64,000 nt of DNA. Source: CAVONB01 sp963697205 (GTDB lineage Bacteria > Pseudomonadota > Alphaproteobacteria > Rhizobiales > Hyphomicrobiaceae). Position 1 is the first letter of the stretch, and each line of letters opens with the position of its first letter. Below the pieces are notes generated by a model. That model was given only the letters and a program-made list of their open reading frames with translations. It ran no database searches and had not been told where the DNA came from. Below, piece by piece: positions 44,045 to 53,447 of the stretch. A program made the translations under genes and the position numbers. Location of the stretch: assembly GCA_963697205.1 (NCBI GenBank), contig CAVONB010000013.1, positions 496,001-560,000 of the forward strand, in the 5' to 3' direction.

Positions 44045-45079
44045 ATGACCGAAAAACTCGCCGACATCGCCCAAGCCATGGTCGCCCCCGGCAAGGGCAT
44101 CCTCGCCGCCGACGAGAGCTCCGGCACCATCAAGAAGCGCTTCGACAGCATCAAGGTGGACTCGACCGCCGACAGCCGCCGCGACTATCGCGAGATGCTG
44201 TTCCGCGCCTCCGACGCCATGAAGAACCACATCTCCGGCGTCATCCTGTACGACGAGACCCTGCGCCAGAAGGCCAAGGACGGCACACCGCTGGCCGACG
44301 TCATCAAGGCGTCGGGGTCCATTCCCGGCATCAAGGTCGACACCGGCGCCAAGCCGCTCGCCGGCCCGACCGCCAAGATCGAGACCGTCACCGAAGGCCT
44401 CGACGGCCTGCGCGAGCGCCTCACCGAGTATCACGGCCTCGGCGCACGCTTCGCCAAATGGCGCGCCGTCATCACCATCGCCGACGGCTGCCCGACCTAC
44501 AACTGCATCCTGGCCAACGCACACGCGCTCGCCCGCTACGCCGCCCTGTGCCAGGAGACCGGCATCGTCCCGATCGTCGAGCCCGAGGTCGTCATGGACG
44601 GCACGCACTCCACCCACGACATCGATCGCTGCTACGAGGTGACGGAGTGGACCCTCAAGACCACGTTCCAGCAACTCTATGATGCCAACGTCGACCTCGA
44701 GGGCATCGTGCTGAAGCCGAACATGATCATCGCCGGCCAGAAGTCGGCAAAGCAGGCATCAGCCGACGAGGTCGCCGAGAAGACCGTGAAGTGCCTCAAG
44801 GCCTGCGTGCCTTCCGCCGTACCCGGCATCGCGTTCCTGTCGGGCGGCCAGTCCGACGAGGCCGCCACCGAGCACCTCTCGCTGATGAACGCCATGGGCC
44901 CGCTGCCCTGGAAGCTCACCTTCTCCTACGGCCGCGCACTGCAGGCGGCCGCCCTCAAAGCCTGGCTCGGCAAGTCCGAGAACGTCGCCGCCGGCCAGCG
45001 GGCGTTCGCCCATCGCGCCAAGATGAACGGCCTCGCCGCCCTCGGCAAATGGCAGGCGAGCCTGGAAAAGGCGGCCTGA
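44045..45079 (+). CDS. Class I fructose-bisphosphate aldolase
   Basis: This 344-residue Schiff-base aldolase starts MTEKLADIAQAMVAPGKGILAADESSGTI-like and carries the substrate-binding Lys in LKPNMI near residue 225. The class II metal-dependent form is more common in this group, so this may be the only or the second aldolase. The start at 44045 follows AAAGAGGCAGTC. A tandem repeat and a strong palindrome follow the gene. Confidence 0.93.
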   Translation: MTEKLADIAQAMVAPGKGILAADESSGTIKKRFDSIKVDSTADSRRDYREMLFRASDAMKNHISGVILYDETLRQKAKDGTPLADVIKASGSIPGIKVDTGAKPLAGPTAKIETVTEGLDGLRERLTEYHGLGARFAKWRAVITIADGCPTYNCILANAHALARYAALCQETGIVPIVEPEVVMDGTHSTHDIDRCYEVTEWTLKTTFQQLYDANVDLEGIVLKPNMIIAGQKSAKQASADEVAEKTVKCLKACVPSAVPGIAFLSGGQSDEAATEHLSLMNAMGPLPWKLTFSYGRALQAAALKAWLGKSENVAAGQRAFAHRAKMNGLAALGKWQASLEKAA

Positions 45080-45143
45080 CCAGCGATGCACTGTGTACCG
45101 CCGGGCGACGCCAGCCCGGTGCGCAATGTCTGCCAAGGCAACG

Positions 45144-45195
45144 ATTGAAAACTTGGACAGAAGACTTGCATCGAAGACTGGGATTGAAGACTTGG
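45144..45195 (+). repeat. Four imperfect 13-base tandem repeats
   Basis: Starting at 45144, four 13-base units (ATTGAAAACTTGG, ACAGAAGACTTGC, ATCGAAGACTGGG, ATTGAAGACTTGG) share the core GAAGACTTGG. They lie between the aldolase stop and the palindrome at 45194-45215. No role is known; replication slippage is the likely origin. Confidence 0.65.
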
Positions 45196-45215
45196 CCCGG
45201 GGCGCGCCCCGGGCC
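45194..45215. terminator. Perfect 22-base palindrome between convergent genes
   Basis: GGCCCGGGGCG followed directly by CGCCCCGGGCC forms a perfect 22-base palindrome. It stands between the aldolase and the convergent SLC13-type transporter gene and could end transcription from both sides. It lacks a T tract on the plus side (ATTCGCTGTCTGG), so termination may be factor-assisted. Confidence 0.55.
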
Positions 45216-45254
45216 ATTCGCTGTCTGGTCGCAAGCGCGACCACCCGTCCCCGG

Positions 45255-47039
45255 TTACAGCGGCCACACCAGCAGGATCATCGGCACACCCACGGCCACC
45301 ACCAGGATCTCCAGAGGAAGCCCCAGTCGCCAGTAGTCGCCGAAGCGATAGCCCCCCGGCCCCATGATCAGGGTGTTGTTCTTGTGACCGATGGGCGTCA
45401 GGAAGGCACAACTCGCAGCAATCGCCACCGCCATCAGGAACGCGTCGGGATTGACACCGAGCTTGTTGGCCACCTCCAGCGAGATCGGCGCCGCAACCAG
45501 GGCCGTCGCCGTATTGTTGAGCACATCCGACAGCGTCATGGTCAACGCCATGATGATCGTCAGTACCGCCCACGCCGGCAGTCCCGTTGACAGATCGACC
45601 ATCCCCTTGGCGAGCACGTTTGTCGCCCCCGACGTCTCGAGCGCCATGCCGATCGGAATGAGCGAGCCGATCAGCACGACGACCGGCCACTCGATCGTCT
45701 CATAGACGTCCTTCACGGGAACGATGCCCAGCAGCACATAGAGAACGCAGACCAGGCCGAGCGCGACCGCAAGATAGAGATACCCAAGGCTGGACAGAAA
45801 CACCGCTGCCGCGAAGATCCCCGCCGCCAGCGCAGCCTTGCCCGTGCTCTTCACCTCCAGCCCCCGCTCCGCAAGCGGCAGCAAGCCGGTCTCCGTCATG
45901 AACGCGTGCGCGCGCGCCTCGGGACCGATCAACAGCAGCACGTCACCGGCCTCGATCGGCGTCCGCCGCACCCGCGTCTGCACCCGTCTGCCGGCTCGCT
46001 GGATGCCGACGAGCCACATCCCGTGCTTGTCGACCAGCGACAGGCTGGCGCTCGTGCGCCCCTCGATCATCGCGCCCGGCCGCACCACCGCCTCGATCAC
46101 CTCCATGTCCGAGGCCTCGAGTTTCTCGCGCTGGTGCTCCTGATCGACATACGACAGCTTCATGTCGACCACGAAGGCGTCGAGCGTCTCCGCGGCCGCC
46201 TCCAGCAACAAGATGTCGCCGTCCTGGATGCTGATCCATCCCGCGTGATGCGGCAGCCGGTAGTTGCTACGCACGACATTGAGCAGCGTCACGTCGGCAT
46301 CCGCGCACGCTTTCTCAAGCTCGATCAGCGGCAGCCCCAACGCCTTGGAGTCCTGGTTGACCGTCAGCTCCGCAATGTAGTCGTCGAGCTTGAACGCCGT
46401 ATCGCCCCCGTCCGCATCCGACGACGGGCGTGGAATGAGACGCCACCCGATCAGCGCGACGAACGCAATCCCCGCAGCCGCGCACACGATCCCGACAGGC
46501 GTGAAATCGAACATCTGGAAGGGCGTGCCCAGCGCCCGCTCGCGATACGTCGACACGATGATGTTGGGCGGTGTGCCGATCAGCGTCACGAGACCGCCAA
46601 GGATCGTGGCAAACGAGAGCGGCATCAACGTCGCACCCGCCGCGCGCTTCGCCTTGCGCGCCACTTCGATGTCGATGGGCATCAACAGCGCCAGCGCACC
46701 CACGTTGTTCATGACGCCGGACAGCAGGCCGCCCACGCTCGACATCACCGCGATATGGGTCGAGATCGACCGCCCGGCAGCCGTCAGGTGCCGCGAGATC
46801 AGCGAGACCGCGCCGGAGCTGGCCAACCCATGGCTGACCACCAGAACCAGCGCGATGATCACGGTGGCGGGATGCCCGAACCCTTCAAACGCACGTTCGG
46901 CGGGAACTGCCCCGATCAGCACGGCCGCGATCAAGGCTGCAAACGCCACCAGGTCGTAGCGCAAGCGGCCCCAAACCAGCAGAGCAAGGACACAGCCCAG
47001 CAAAGCCAGGATCGCGATCTGATCGGGTGTGAATGTCAT
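45255..47039 (-). CDS. SLC13-family (DASS) transporter with RCK_C domains
   Basis: This 594-residue membrane protein is of the divalent-anion:sodium symporter type with two TrkA-C/RCK_C regulatory domains in the middle (about residues 210-375). Two transport half-motifs are seen: FATILGGLVTLIGTPPNIIVS in the first half and LTPIGHKNNTLIMGP near the end. Related SAC1/SLT-like proteins carry sulfate or other sulfur anions, which would fit the Sox locus, although it is 36 kb away. The start at 47039 is used; an in-frame ATG at 47108 adds 23 residues that include a hydrophobic stretch. Confidence 0.87.
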   Translation of the reverse strand: MTFTPDQIAILALLGCVLALLVWGRLRYDLVAFAALIAAVLIGAVPAERAFEGFGHPATVIIALVLVVSHGLASSGAVSLISRHLTAAGRSISTHIAVMSSVGGLLSGVMNNVGALALLMPIDIEVARKAKRAAGATLMPLSFATILGGLVTLIGTPPNIIVSTYRERALGTPFQMFDFTPVGIVCAAAGIAFVALIGWRLIPRPSSDADGGDTAFKLDDYIAELTVNQDSKALGLPLIELEKACADADVTLLNVVRSNYRLPHHAGWISIQDGDILLLEAAAETLDAFVVDMKLSYVDQEHQREKLEASDMEVIEAVVRPGAMIEGRTSASLSLVDKHGMWLVGIQRAGRRVQTRVRRTPIEAGDVLLLIGPEARAHAFMTETGLLPLAERGLEVKSTGKAALAAGIFAAAVFLSSLGYLYLAVALGLVCVLYVLLGIVPVKDVYETIEWPVVVLIGSLIPIGMALETSGATNVLAKGMVDLSTGLPAWAVLTIIMALTMTLSDVLNNTATALVAAPISLEVANKLGVNPDAFLMAVAIAASCAFLTPIGHKNNTLIMGPGGYRFGDYWRLGLPLEILVVAVGVPMILLVWPL

Positions 47040-47200
47040 GAAGCGAAGTATCACGTACCCCGCCACCACGAGCAAGGCCGGGATACCCCCGCACGCATCC
47101 GGTGCCATCGGCCCTTGCCGTTTGCCGCCGCCGCGTCATAGTCGCTCGCCCCGTTCACCGATCGAGGGCGCCCTGCCTGACCGCCGATCACCGAGGCCCG

Positions 47201-48070
47201 ATGTCTTCGCCGCTCCTGCTCCCCGCGATGCTCGCCCTCGGCGCGTCGATCATGTTCGCGATCGCCTCGCACGTCCAAAGCCTGGGCCTGCGCAACGGCG
47301 ACGCCATCAGCGCCACGCTGATCATCCTGTTGACGACGGGCGCGATCTATTCGGTCATCGCGCTCTTCACGATCTCGGTAGGCTACTGGTGGACCTGGGC
47401 CGCCGTGCTATTCGGCGCCGCAGGGCTCTTCCGCCCCGCGCTCTCCATGACGCTGTGGGTCAAGGGCATCCACATGCTCGGCCCGACCATGAACGCGACG
47501 TTCTCCTCCTCGAGTTCCCTTTTCGCCGCCGCCTTCGGCATCCTGCTGCTCGGCGAGCCAATGACTTGGCCGATCGCCTTCGGCACGCTCGCCATCGTCG
47601 CCGGCGTCGGCATCGCGGCCTGGCGACCCGGCGGCGTCAAGGCCGACTTCCCGATGTGGGCGCTGCTGCTGCCTTTCGGCTCCACACTGATGCGCGCCGT
47701 CGCCCAGTCGATCATCAAGATCGGCTACCTGGAAGTGCCCAGCGCCATCTTCGCGAGCCTCGTCTCCACGCTCGTCTCCCTCGTACTGTTCGCGATCTAC
47801 TTCGTCGGCTCCGGCCGCCGCATCACCGGCACGCGCAAGGACATCTCCTGGCTGGTGGTCGCCGGCGCCGTCAACGCCATCGCGATTTTCCTGCTCAATT
47901 CCGCACTCGAAACCGGCCAGCTCATCATGGTCTCCCCGATCGCCGCCATCTCGCCCGTGTTCACGCTGCTGATCGGATTGATGTTCCGCAGCGAGGTGAT
48001 CGACTGGCGCAAGCTTCTGATGCTGGCCCTGGTGGTGCCGGGCGTCCTGTTGATCGTCATCCAGCGCTGA
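47201..48070 (+). CDS. EamA/DMT family transporter
   Basis: This 289-residue permease has about ten hydrophobic segments in the two-half drug/metabolite transporter pattern. An EamA repeat ends in ILLLGEPMTWPIAFGTLAIVAGVGI in the first half, and the second has ISPVFTLLIGLMFRSEVIDWRKLLMLALVVPGVLLI. The start at 47201 is preceded by CGAGGCCCG. It is divergent from the SLC13-type gene. The substrate is unknown. Confidence 0.85.
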   Translation: MSSPLLLPAMLALGASIMFAIASHVQSLGLRNGDAISATLIILLTTGAIYSVIALFTISVGYWWTWAAVLFGAAGLFRPALSMTLWVKGIHMLGPTMNATFSSSSSLFAAAFGILLLGEPMTWPIAFGTLAIVAGVGIAAWRPGGVKADFPMWALLLPFGSTLMRAVAQSIIKIGYLEVPSAIFASLVSTLVSLVLFAIYFVGSGRRITGTRKDISWLVVAGAVNAIAIFLLNSALETGQLIMVSPIAAISPVFTLLIGLMFRSEVIDWRKLLMLALVVPGVLLIVIQR

Positions 48071-48168
48071 ACCAACGCCATCGCGCGCGTCCGGCACGGC
48101 TTGTCTTGCCGCGACCATCTTTGACGCTTACGGTCGCACCCAGCTTATTCGTGCACGGATCGCAATTG

Positions 48169-49380
48169 ATGCCATTGGATCTCCAGCGACCGGTCACGCA
48201 ACGTCCAGCCCGGCTGCCGGCCCTCTGGCTCGCCGCGCTCCTCGCCTGGACGTGCACGCAAGGTGCCGCTGCGGCAGCCGACAGTGCCGCAAGCCGCGCA
48301 GCCGTCCTCGATGCCGCCCCGGGCCTGCGCGCCAGTCTCGGCCGCCACGTCGTCGCCGGATATCGAAGGCCTTCGCAAATCCGCCTGCTGGCCGGCATCG
48401 GCGCCATCGGCGGCATTTTCATCACGCGCCACAACGTCGCCGGCCGCAGCCGGACCGCCGTCGCCCGCGAGATCGCGGCACTGCAGGAGCTTCGGCGCGC
48501 CATGAATCTGCCACCGCTGATCGTGGCGACCGACCAGGAAGGCGGACAGGTGTCCAAACTGTCGCCGCCGCTGCCGCGCCCCCCCTCCCTGCGCGCAGTA
48601 CTGCGAACCGCGCGCGCGCGCACCCGCACCCAGCACCGCCCGCCGTTCCTCGGACTCGCCCCCGAGGTCGCAGCCGCGATCCAAGCCCACGCCCACGAGC
48701 AGGGACGCCAACTCGCAGCTCTCGGCGTCACCTTGAACTTCGCGCCCGTCGTCGACCTCGATCCCGGACGCGCTGTCGCCAACGATCGCCATAGCCGCAT
48801 CTGGCAGCGCGCCATCGCCGCCGACGGCGAAACCGTCGTTGCCGTCGCCGGAATCTATTGCGCTGGGCTCGCCGCCGCCGGCGTGATGTGCACCTTGAAG
48901 CACTTCCCCGGCCTCGGGCGCGTGGCCACCGACACCCACTTCCGCATGGCAAATCTGAACGCCCACCGGCGCATTCTGGAAGCCAGCGACTGGCGGCCGT
49001 TTCGCGAGCTCGGCCACAACCGCAACGTCGCGATCATGCTCGGCCACGTGCGCGCCGAGGCCGTCGATCCGCAGAACGCGGCATCGGTGTCGGCCGCCGC
49101 CGTCACACTCATCAGGCGCGATTGGGGCGTCGATGCCGTCCTCATTACCGACGACCTGTGCATGGGCGCGATCCGCAAGCGCACTGGCGGCATCGGCGCC
49201 GCCGCCGTCGATGCGCTCGCCGCCGGCGTCGATCTCGTCCTCGTCAGCCGCGACGGCCACGAAGCCTTCACCGCGCTGGCCGCGCTGATCGCCGCTCACG
49301 GCGAAGGCCGGCTCGCTGAGGCGCGCCGCGCCCGCAGCCTGGAGCGCCTCGCCACCATACTGACGCTGCCAAGCCCCTGA
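48169..49380 (+). CDS. Exported glycoside hydrolase family 3 protein (beta-N-acetylhexosaminidase-like)
   Basis: This 403-residue GH3 N-terminal-domain protein resembles NagZ, which cleaves N-acetylglucosamine from peptidoglycan fragments. The nucleophile Asp is in AVLITDDLCMGAI, the substrate motif is KHFPGLGRVATDTH with the Asp-Thr-His general-acid dyad, and ATDQEGGQVSKL is also conserved. Unlike cytoplasmic NagZ, it carries a signal peptide (ALWLAALLAWTCTQGAAA) and has L in place of H in the usual KHFPGHG. It therefore probably acts in the periplasm. The start at 48169 is chosen because the signal peptide begins just after it. Confidence 0.85.
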   Translation: MPLDLQRPVTQRPARLPALWLAALLAWTCTQGAAAAADSAASRAAVLDAAPGLRASLGRHVVAGYRRPSQIRLLAGIGAIGGIFITRHNVAGRSRTAVAREIAALQELRRAMNLPPLIVATDQEGGQVSKLSPPLPRPPSLRAVLRTARARTRTQHRPPFLGLAPEVAAAIQAHAHEQGRQLAALGVTLNFAPVVDLDPGRAVANDRHSRIWQRAIAADGETVVAVAGIYCAGLAAAGVMCTLKHFPGLGRVATDTHFRMANLNAHRRILEASDWRPFRELGHNRNVAIMLGHVRAEAVDPQNAASVSAAAVTLIRRDWGVDAVLITDDLCMGAIRKRTGGIGAAAVDALAAGVDLVLVSRDGHEAFTALAALIAAHGEGRLAEARRARSLERLATILTLPSP

Positions 49381-49480
49381 GCAAGATGTCGCCTCGGCAA
49401 GATCTCCGCCGCGCGAGATTGCCGGCTGGCCAGCCCACCGCGTAGTCTCGCCGCCAGAAAGCCAGCAACGGAGATCCGCG

Positions 49481-50278
49481 ATGCTGCACACTGACCGCGT
49501 CGCCATCGTCACCGGTGCCGCCCAGGGCATCGGCCGCGCCTGCGCCGAACGCCTCGCCAGGGACGGCGCCAAAGTCGTCGTCGCCGACGTCAACGCCGGC
49601 GCCGCACTGAGCCTCGCCGCGGACTTGACCGCCGCCGGTCACATCGCGACTGCCTGCGCAACGGACGTCTCCCAGGCGGCCGCCGTCGACGCGCTCGTCG
49701 CCGAAGCCATGGCCACGCACGGCGCCATAGATCTTCTCGTCAGCAATGCCGGCGTCGTCGACGACGTCCCGTTCCTGGAGCTGTCCGAAGCCGAGTTCGA
49801 CCGCATCCTGGCCACCAACCTGAAGGGCATGTTCCTCGTCTGCCAGCGCGTGGCACGGGCAATGGCCGCCCAGCGCACAGCCAATCCCGGCCGCGCCCCC
49901 GGGGCGATCGTGACGATGAGCTCGATCAACGCCTGGTTCGGCCTGCCCGACCACGTCGCCTATTCGGTTTCCAAAGGTGGTGTGATGCAGCTGACCAAGG
50001 CGATGGCCATCGCGCTCGCCCCGTCAGGCATCCGCGTCAACGCGATCGGCCCCGGCACCATCGAGACACCGCTGATCAAGGACGTGGTGCGCGACGACGC
50101 CTTCCGCGGCAAGGTCTTGTCGCGCACGCCGCTGGGGCGCTTCGGTCAGCCCGAGGAAATCGCCGCCGTGGCGAGCTGGCTCCTGAGCGCGGAGGCGAGC
50201 TATCTCACAGGCACCACCATCTATGCCGACGGTGGGCGCATGCCGCTGAACTACGTCGTCCCCGTCATGCCGGACTGA
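49481..50278 (+). CDS. SDR family oxidoreductase
   Basis: This 265-residue classical SDR has the NAD(P) motif VTGAAQGIGRAC, the VSNAG central motif, MSSINAWFG before the catalytic VAYSVSKGGVMQL (Tyr/Lys), and the C-terminal YLTGTTIYADGGRM. It stands alone between the GH3 gene and trcR. The substrate is unknown; it resembles sugar-alcohol or cyclic-alcohol dehydrogenases. Confidence 0.9.
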   Translation: MLHTDRVAIVTGAAQGIGRACAERLARDGAKVVVADVNAGAALSLAADLTAAGHIATACATDVSQAAAVDALVAEAMATHGAIDLLVSNAGVVDDVPFLELSEAEFDRILATNLKGMFLVCQRVARAMAAQRTANPGRAPGAIVTMSSINAWFGLPDHVAYSVSKGGVMQLTKAMAIALAPSGIRVNAIGPGTIETPLIKDVVRDDAFRGKVLSRTPLGRFGQPEEIAAVASWLLSAEASYLTGTTIYADGGRMPLNYVVPVMPD

Positions 50279-50293
50279 GGCGAGCAACCCGCG

Positions 50294-51049
50294 TTACTGG
50301 CCGAGGTCGTCGTCCTCGCTCGGCTTCGGCCCCGACATCTCCTTGAGCCGGGCGAGCACGCGCTGGGCTTCCTCCGCCTCGGTCTCCTCGCGCTCCGCCT
50401 GCGGCGCATCGCCCGGGCGGAAGAACGCAACATCCGGCTGCGGCGCGCCCGGCTCCGCCACGTCCGTTGTTTCCGACGTTGGCAGAAGCGTTTCGCCCGC
50501 CGCCGCACCCGTCCCGACGCCGCGCTTGGCCGCCTTCTTTACCTCGGCATCCAGATCGATCTGCGTGCATAGGCCGAGCGTCACCGGATCCTGGGGAACC
50601 AGGTTCGGCGCATTCCAGTGCGAGCGGTCCTTGATCTGCGCGATCGTCGGCTTAGTCGTGCCGACGAGACGCATGATCTGGCTGTCCTTCAGCTCCGGAT
50701 GGTTCTTGACCAGCCACAGCACGGCATTGGGGCGATCGTGACGCCGCGACACCGGCGTATAGCGCGGCCCCTTCTTCGGCTTGGCCGGCGGCAGCGTCAC
50801 CTTGGAGACGGCCAGATGCAGGTGATGCTCGGAGTTCTCCTCGCCCGCCTGGATCTCCTCGCGCGTCAGCTGACCCGACGAGATCGGATCCATGCCTTTG
50901 ATACCCTGCGCCACGTCGCCGTCGGCGATCCCTTTGACTTCCAGCACGTGCAGGCCGCAGAATTCCGCGATCTGCTCGAAGGACAGCGAAGTATTCTCCA
51001 CGAGCCACACGGCGGTGGCTTTTGGCATCAAGGGTTTGCGGTCGCTCAT
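50294..51049 (-). CDS. trcR: TrcR, cell cycle transcriptional regulator (DUF1013)
   Basis: TrcR is an alphaproteobacterial regulator linked to cell-cycle control. The 251-residue protein begins with PLMPKATAVWLVENTSLSFEQIAEFCGLH, a helix-turn-helix. It has a second such unit (RPNAVLWLVKNHPELKDSQIMRLVGTTKPTI) and an acidic C-terminal tail (EETEAEEAQRVLARLKEMSGP). The start at 51049 fits the family N-terminus; the upstream extension to 51100 is unlike homologues. Confidence 0.88.
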   Translation of the reverse strand: MSDRKPLMPKATAVWLVENTSLSFEQIAEFCGLHVLEVKGIADGDVAQGIKGMDPISSGQLTREEIQAGEENSEHHLHLAVSKVTLPPAKPKKGPRYTPVSRRHDRPNAVLWLVKNHPELKDSQIMRLVGTTKPTIAQIKDRSHWNAPNLVPQDPVTLGLCTQIDLDAEVKKAAKRGVGTGAAAGETLLPTSETTDVAEPGAPQPDVAFFRPGDAPQAEREETEAEEAQRVLARLKEMSGPKPSEDDDLGQ

Positions 51050-51271
51050 AAGTTTTTTCTCCGGACCCCTGCGGCGTGCGCAAAGGCCTGAATGACGCAA
51101 TGGAAGGGGATCGGGCCTTATATAACCATTCCGGCCGGCCGTGCAATCGAGGTTTCAGGCCCGCCCGCCCGCCGGTGCCCAAACCGCATGTTGCGCCGCA
51201 CCGCCAACCGCCCTAATTTCCCGCGCCGGGGGCACGAGCCAGCGACGGAACGGGGACGGGACACCACCGCC

Positions 51272-51709
51272 ATGACGGTCATCACGCATGGCGCCACCTA
51301 TTTCGAGGACTTGCACCTCGGAATGGAGGCGTCGATCACCTCCTCTGTGAGCGAGCAGGACATCATCGCCTTTGCCGACATCACCGGCGACAGGAACCCG
51401 GTTCATCTCGACGCGGACTATGCCGCCCGGACGATGTTTAAAGAGCGCATCTCCCACGGCATGCTGACGGCCAGCTACATCTCCGCGGTGTTCGGCATGG
51501 AGCTTCCGGGCCCCGGCTGCATCTATATCTCCCAGACCCTCAACTTCCGTGGTCCCGTCAGGATCGGCGACGACGTCATCACGACCGTTCGCCTCGTGGA
51601 GCTGTACCCCGCCAAGCGCCGCGCCCGCTTCGAATGCGTCTGCACGGTCTCCGGCAAGTCGGTCCTGGAGGGCGAGGCCATGCTTATGGTGCCCGCCCGA
51701 CCAACCTGA
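51272..51709 (+). CDS. MaoC-like (R)-enoyl-CoA hydratase
   Basis: This 145-residue hot-dog-fold protein has the hydratase motif FADITGDRNPVHLDADYA, containing the catalytic Asp and His, and ISHGMLTASYISAVFGMELPG. Such PhaJ-like enzymes hydrate enoyl-CoA to (R)-3-hydroxyacyl-CoA, often feeding polyhydroxyalkanoate or fatty-acid modification. The start at 51272 is preceded by a G-rich stretch without a clear binding site. It is 133 bases before ribF. Confidence 0.9.
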   Translation: MTVITHGATYFEDLHLGMEASITSSVSEQDIIAFADITGDRNPVHLDADYAARTMFKERISHGMLTASYISAVFGMELPGPGCIYISQTLNFRGPVRIGDDVITTVRLVELYPAKRRARFECVCTVSGKSVLEGEAMLMVPARPT

Positions 51710-51842
51710 CCGACCAACCTGATCGTCCGGCCTGACGCAAACAGACACGCAGCGACCCGTTGCACACCACCCCGCGGTTCGCGATCATGCCTCACCCCAG
51801 ACCCGACCGCCCAAGCGATCGGTCAAGCGCAAGGAAGCGCCC

Positions 51843-52811
51843 ATGCTGATTCAGCACGGCCACGACCACGTTCCCTCCAATCTGCGCGGCGCGGTGCTGG
51901 CGATCGGCAATTTCGACGGCGTCCACCGCGGTCATCAGGCACTGTTGACGGCCGCCGTCGACACCGCCCGCGCCACCGGCCACAACAGCGGCGCAATCGT
52001 CTTCGAGCCCCACCCGCGCGAATTCTTCCAGCCCAACGCCCCGCATTTCCGCCTGACGCCGCTGAACGAGAAGATCCGCCTGTTCCGCAAGCTCGGCCTC
52101 GAGCTGGCTGTCGTCCTGCCCTTCAACGTGAACCTCGCCAGCCTGACCGCCGACGCCTTCGTCGAACGCATCCTCGTCGCCGGCCTCGGTGTGCGCCACG
52201 TCGTCATCGGCTACGACTTCTTTTTCGGCAAGGACCGCGCCGGCACGCCCGACACGATGCGTAAGGCCGGCGAGAAACTGGGCTTCGGCGTCACCGTGAT
52301 CTCTCCCGTTGCCGAGCACGGAGAAGCCTTCTCCTCCAGCGCCATCCGCCTGATGCTGGCCCAGGGCAGCGTCCGCGACGCCGCCGACGCCATGGGCCAC
52401 TGGTGGCGCGTCGCCGGCAAGGTGGTCGGCGGCGCCAAGCGCGGCACGGGCCTCGGCTACCCCACCGCCAATGTTCCGATGCCCCGTGGCACGGCGCTGG
52501 GACACGGCATCTTCGCCGTCCGCGTCCACCTGCCCGACGGCACCCACCACCACGGCGCCGCCTACCTGGGCACGCGCCCGACCTTCGACGACGGCAAGCC
52601 CGTGCTGGAGGTGTTCCTGTTCGACTTCGACGAGGACCTCTACGGCCGCGAGATCGCCGTCGAGTTCATCGGCTTCATCCGGCCGGATCGCAAGTTCGAC
52701 AGCGCCGAGGCGCTGGTGGCCCAGATGGACAAGGATTGCGCCGAGGCCCGCCGCATGCTCGTGACCGCCGACGCCGACGACCCCATGCGCGCCCATCCGC
52801 TGGGCGCCTGA
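51843..52811 (+). CDS. ribF: Bifunctional riboflavin kinase/FAD synthetase
   Basis: RibF makes FMN and FAD. The 322-residue protein has an N-terminal adenylyltransferase domain (AIGNFDGVHRGHQALL, IGYDFFFGKDRAG, SSSAIR) and a C-terminal kinase domain (GTGLGYPTANVPMP, YLGTRPTF, LEVFLFDFDEDLYG). The start at 51843 follows AAGGAAGCGCCC. No FMN riboswitch is visible upstream. FAD made here is needed by the sulfide dehydrogenase flavoprotein. Confidence 0.96.
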   Translation: MLIQHGHDHVPSNLRGAVLAIGNFDGVHRGHQALLTAAVDTARATGHNSGAIVFEPHPREFFQPNAPHFRLTPLNEKIRLFRKLGLELAVVLPFNVNLASLTADAFVERILVAGLGVRHVVIGYDFFFGKDRAGTPDTMRKAGEKLGFGVTVISPVAEHGEAFSSSAIRLMLAQGSVRDAADAMGHWWRVAGKVVGGAKRGTGLGYPTANVPMPRGTALGHGIFAVRVHLPDGTHHHGAAYLGTRPTFDDGKPVLEVFLFDFDEDLYGREIAVEFIGFIRPDRKFDSAEALVAQMDKDCAEARRMLVTADADDPMRAHPLGA

Positions 52812-53108
52812 ACCTCTCGCCGCCGCCCCCCGGCCAGCCTGTTTCATCGCCCCGGGACGAACAGCGTCCCACAGCCAGCCCCAGGGCAAGCGAAGCGCCA
52901 GGCAGGCGCGCCGGGGCCCTGCGCCTGCCAAAATTCACCTCGCCCCTTGTATGTATTTTTACCTATATCCATATACTGGCCGTCGCACGGCCTATCCGGC
53001 GATGGCGCAAGACCGGCCGCCAGCATGCCGGTGGCCGCGACGTCCAAGGGGAGGCGGCGCGGAACCGGACCGGCGTGCCGGTCGATCCCCGTCCTTGGAC
53101 CTGCCGAC

Positions 53109-53390
53109 ATGCTTTCCAGAAAGCTTGCGCTGCCCGCCCTGTTCGCTCTGATGTCCGTCCCCGCAGCCGCCGACAGCTTCACCGCCACCGTTGTCGCCAT
53201 CGATCCGGCCACGGGCATCGTCGAGTTGCACGACAAATCGAAGATCAGCCCCGACGCCAAGATCATCGAAGGCAAGATTGAGGTCGGCTCCATCCTGCTG
53301 GTCGAGTTCAACGGCACCGAGAACGGCTTCGAGCCCATGAAACTCGTGCGCGTGATGAACCCGTCGGCAGCCCGGCCGAAGACCAACTGA
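53109..53390 (+). CDS. Small exported protein of unknown function
   Basis: This 93-residue protein has a clear signal peptide (RKLALPALFALMSVPAAADS). The mature part is a small beta-rich domain, FTATVVAIDPATGIVELHDKSKISPDAKIIEGKIEVGSI. I do not recognise a family, although the VVAID-x(5)-I-V-L pattern is like small OB-type folds. The upstream region (52812-53108, 297 bases) contains an AT-rich stretch at 52945-52980 (TATTTTTACCTATATCCATAT), a plausible promoter of its own. Confidence 0.65.
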   Translation: MLSRKLALPALFALMSVPAAADSFTATVVAIDPATGIVELHDKSKISPDAKIIEGKIEVGSILLVEFNGTENGFEPMKLVRVMNPSAARPKTN

Positions 53391-53447
53391 GGCCTTCGTC
53401 AACCCGGCCGGGATGGACGCAACCAGCGCCATCCCGGACCGCCGCGC

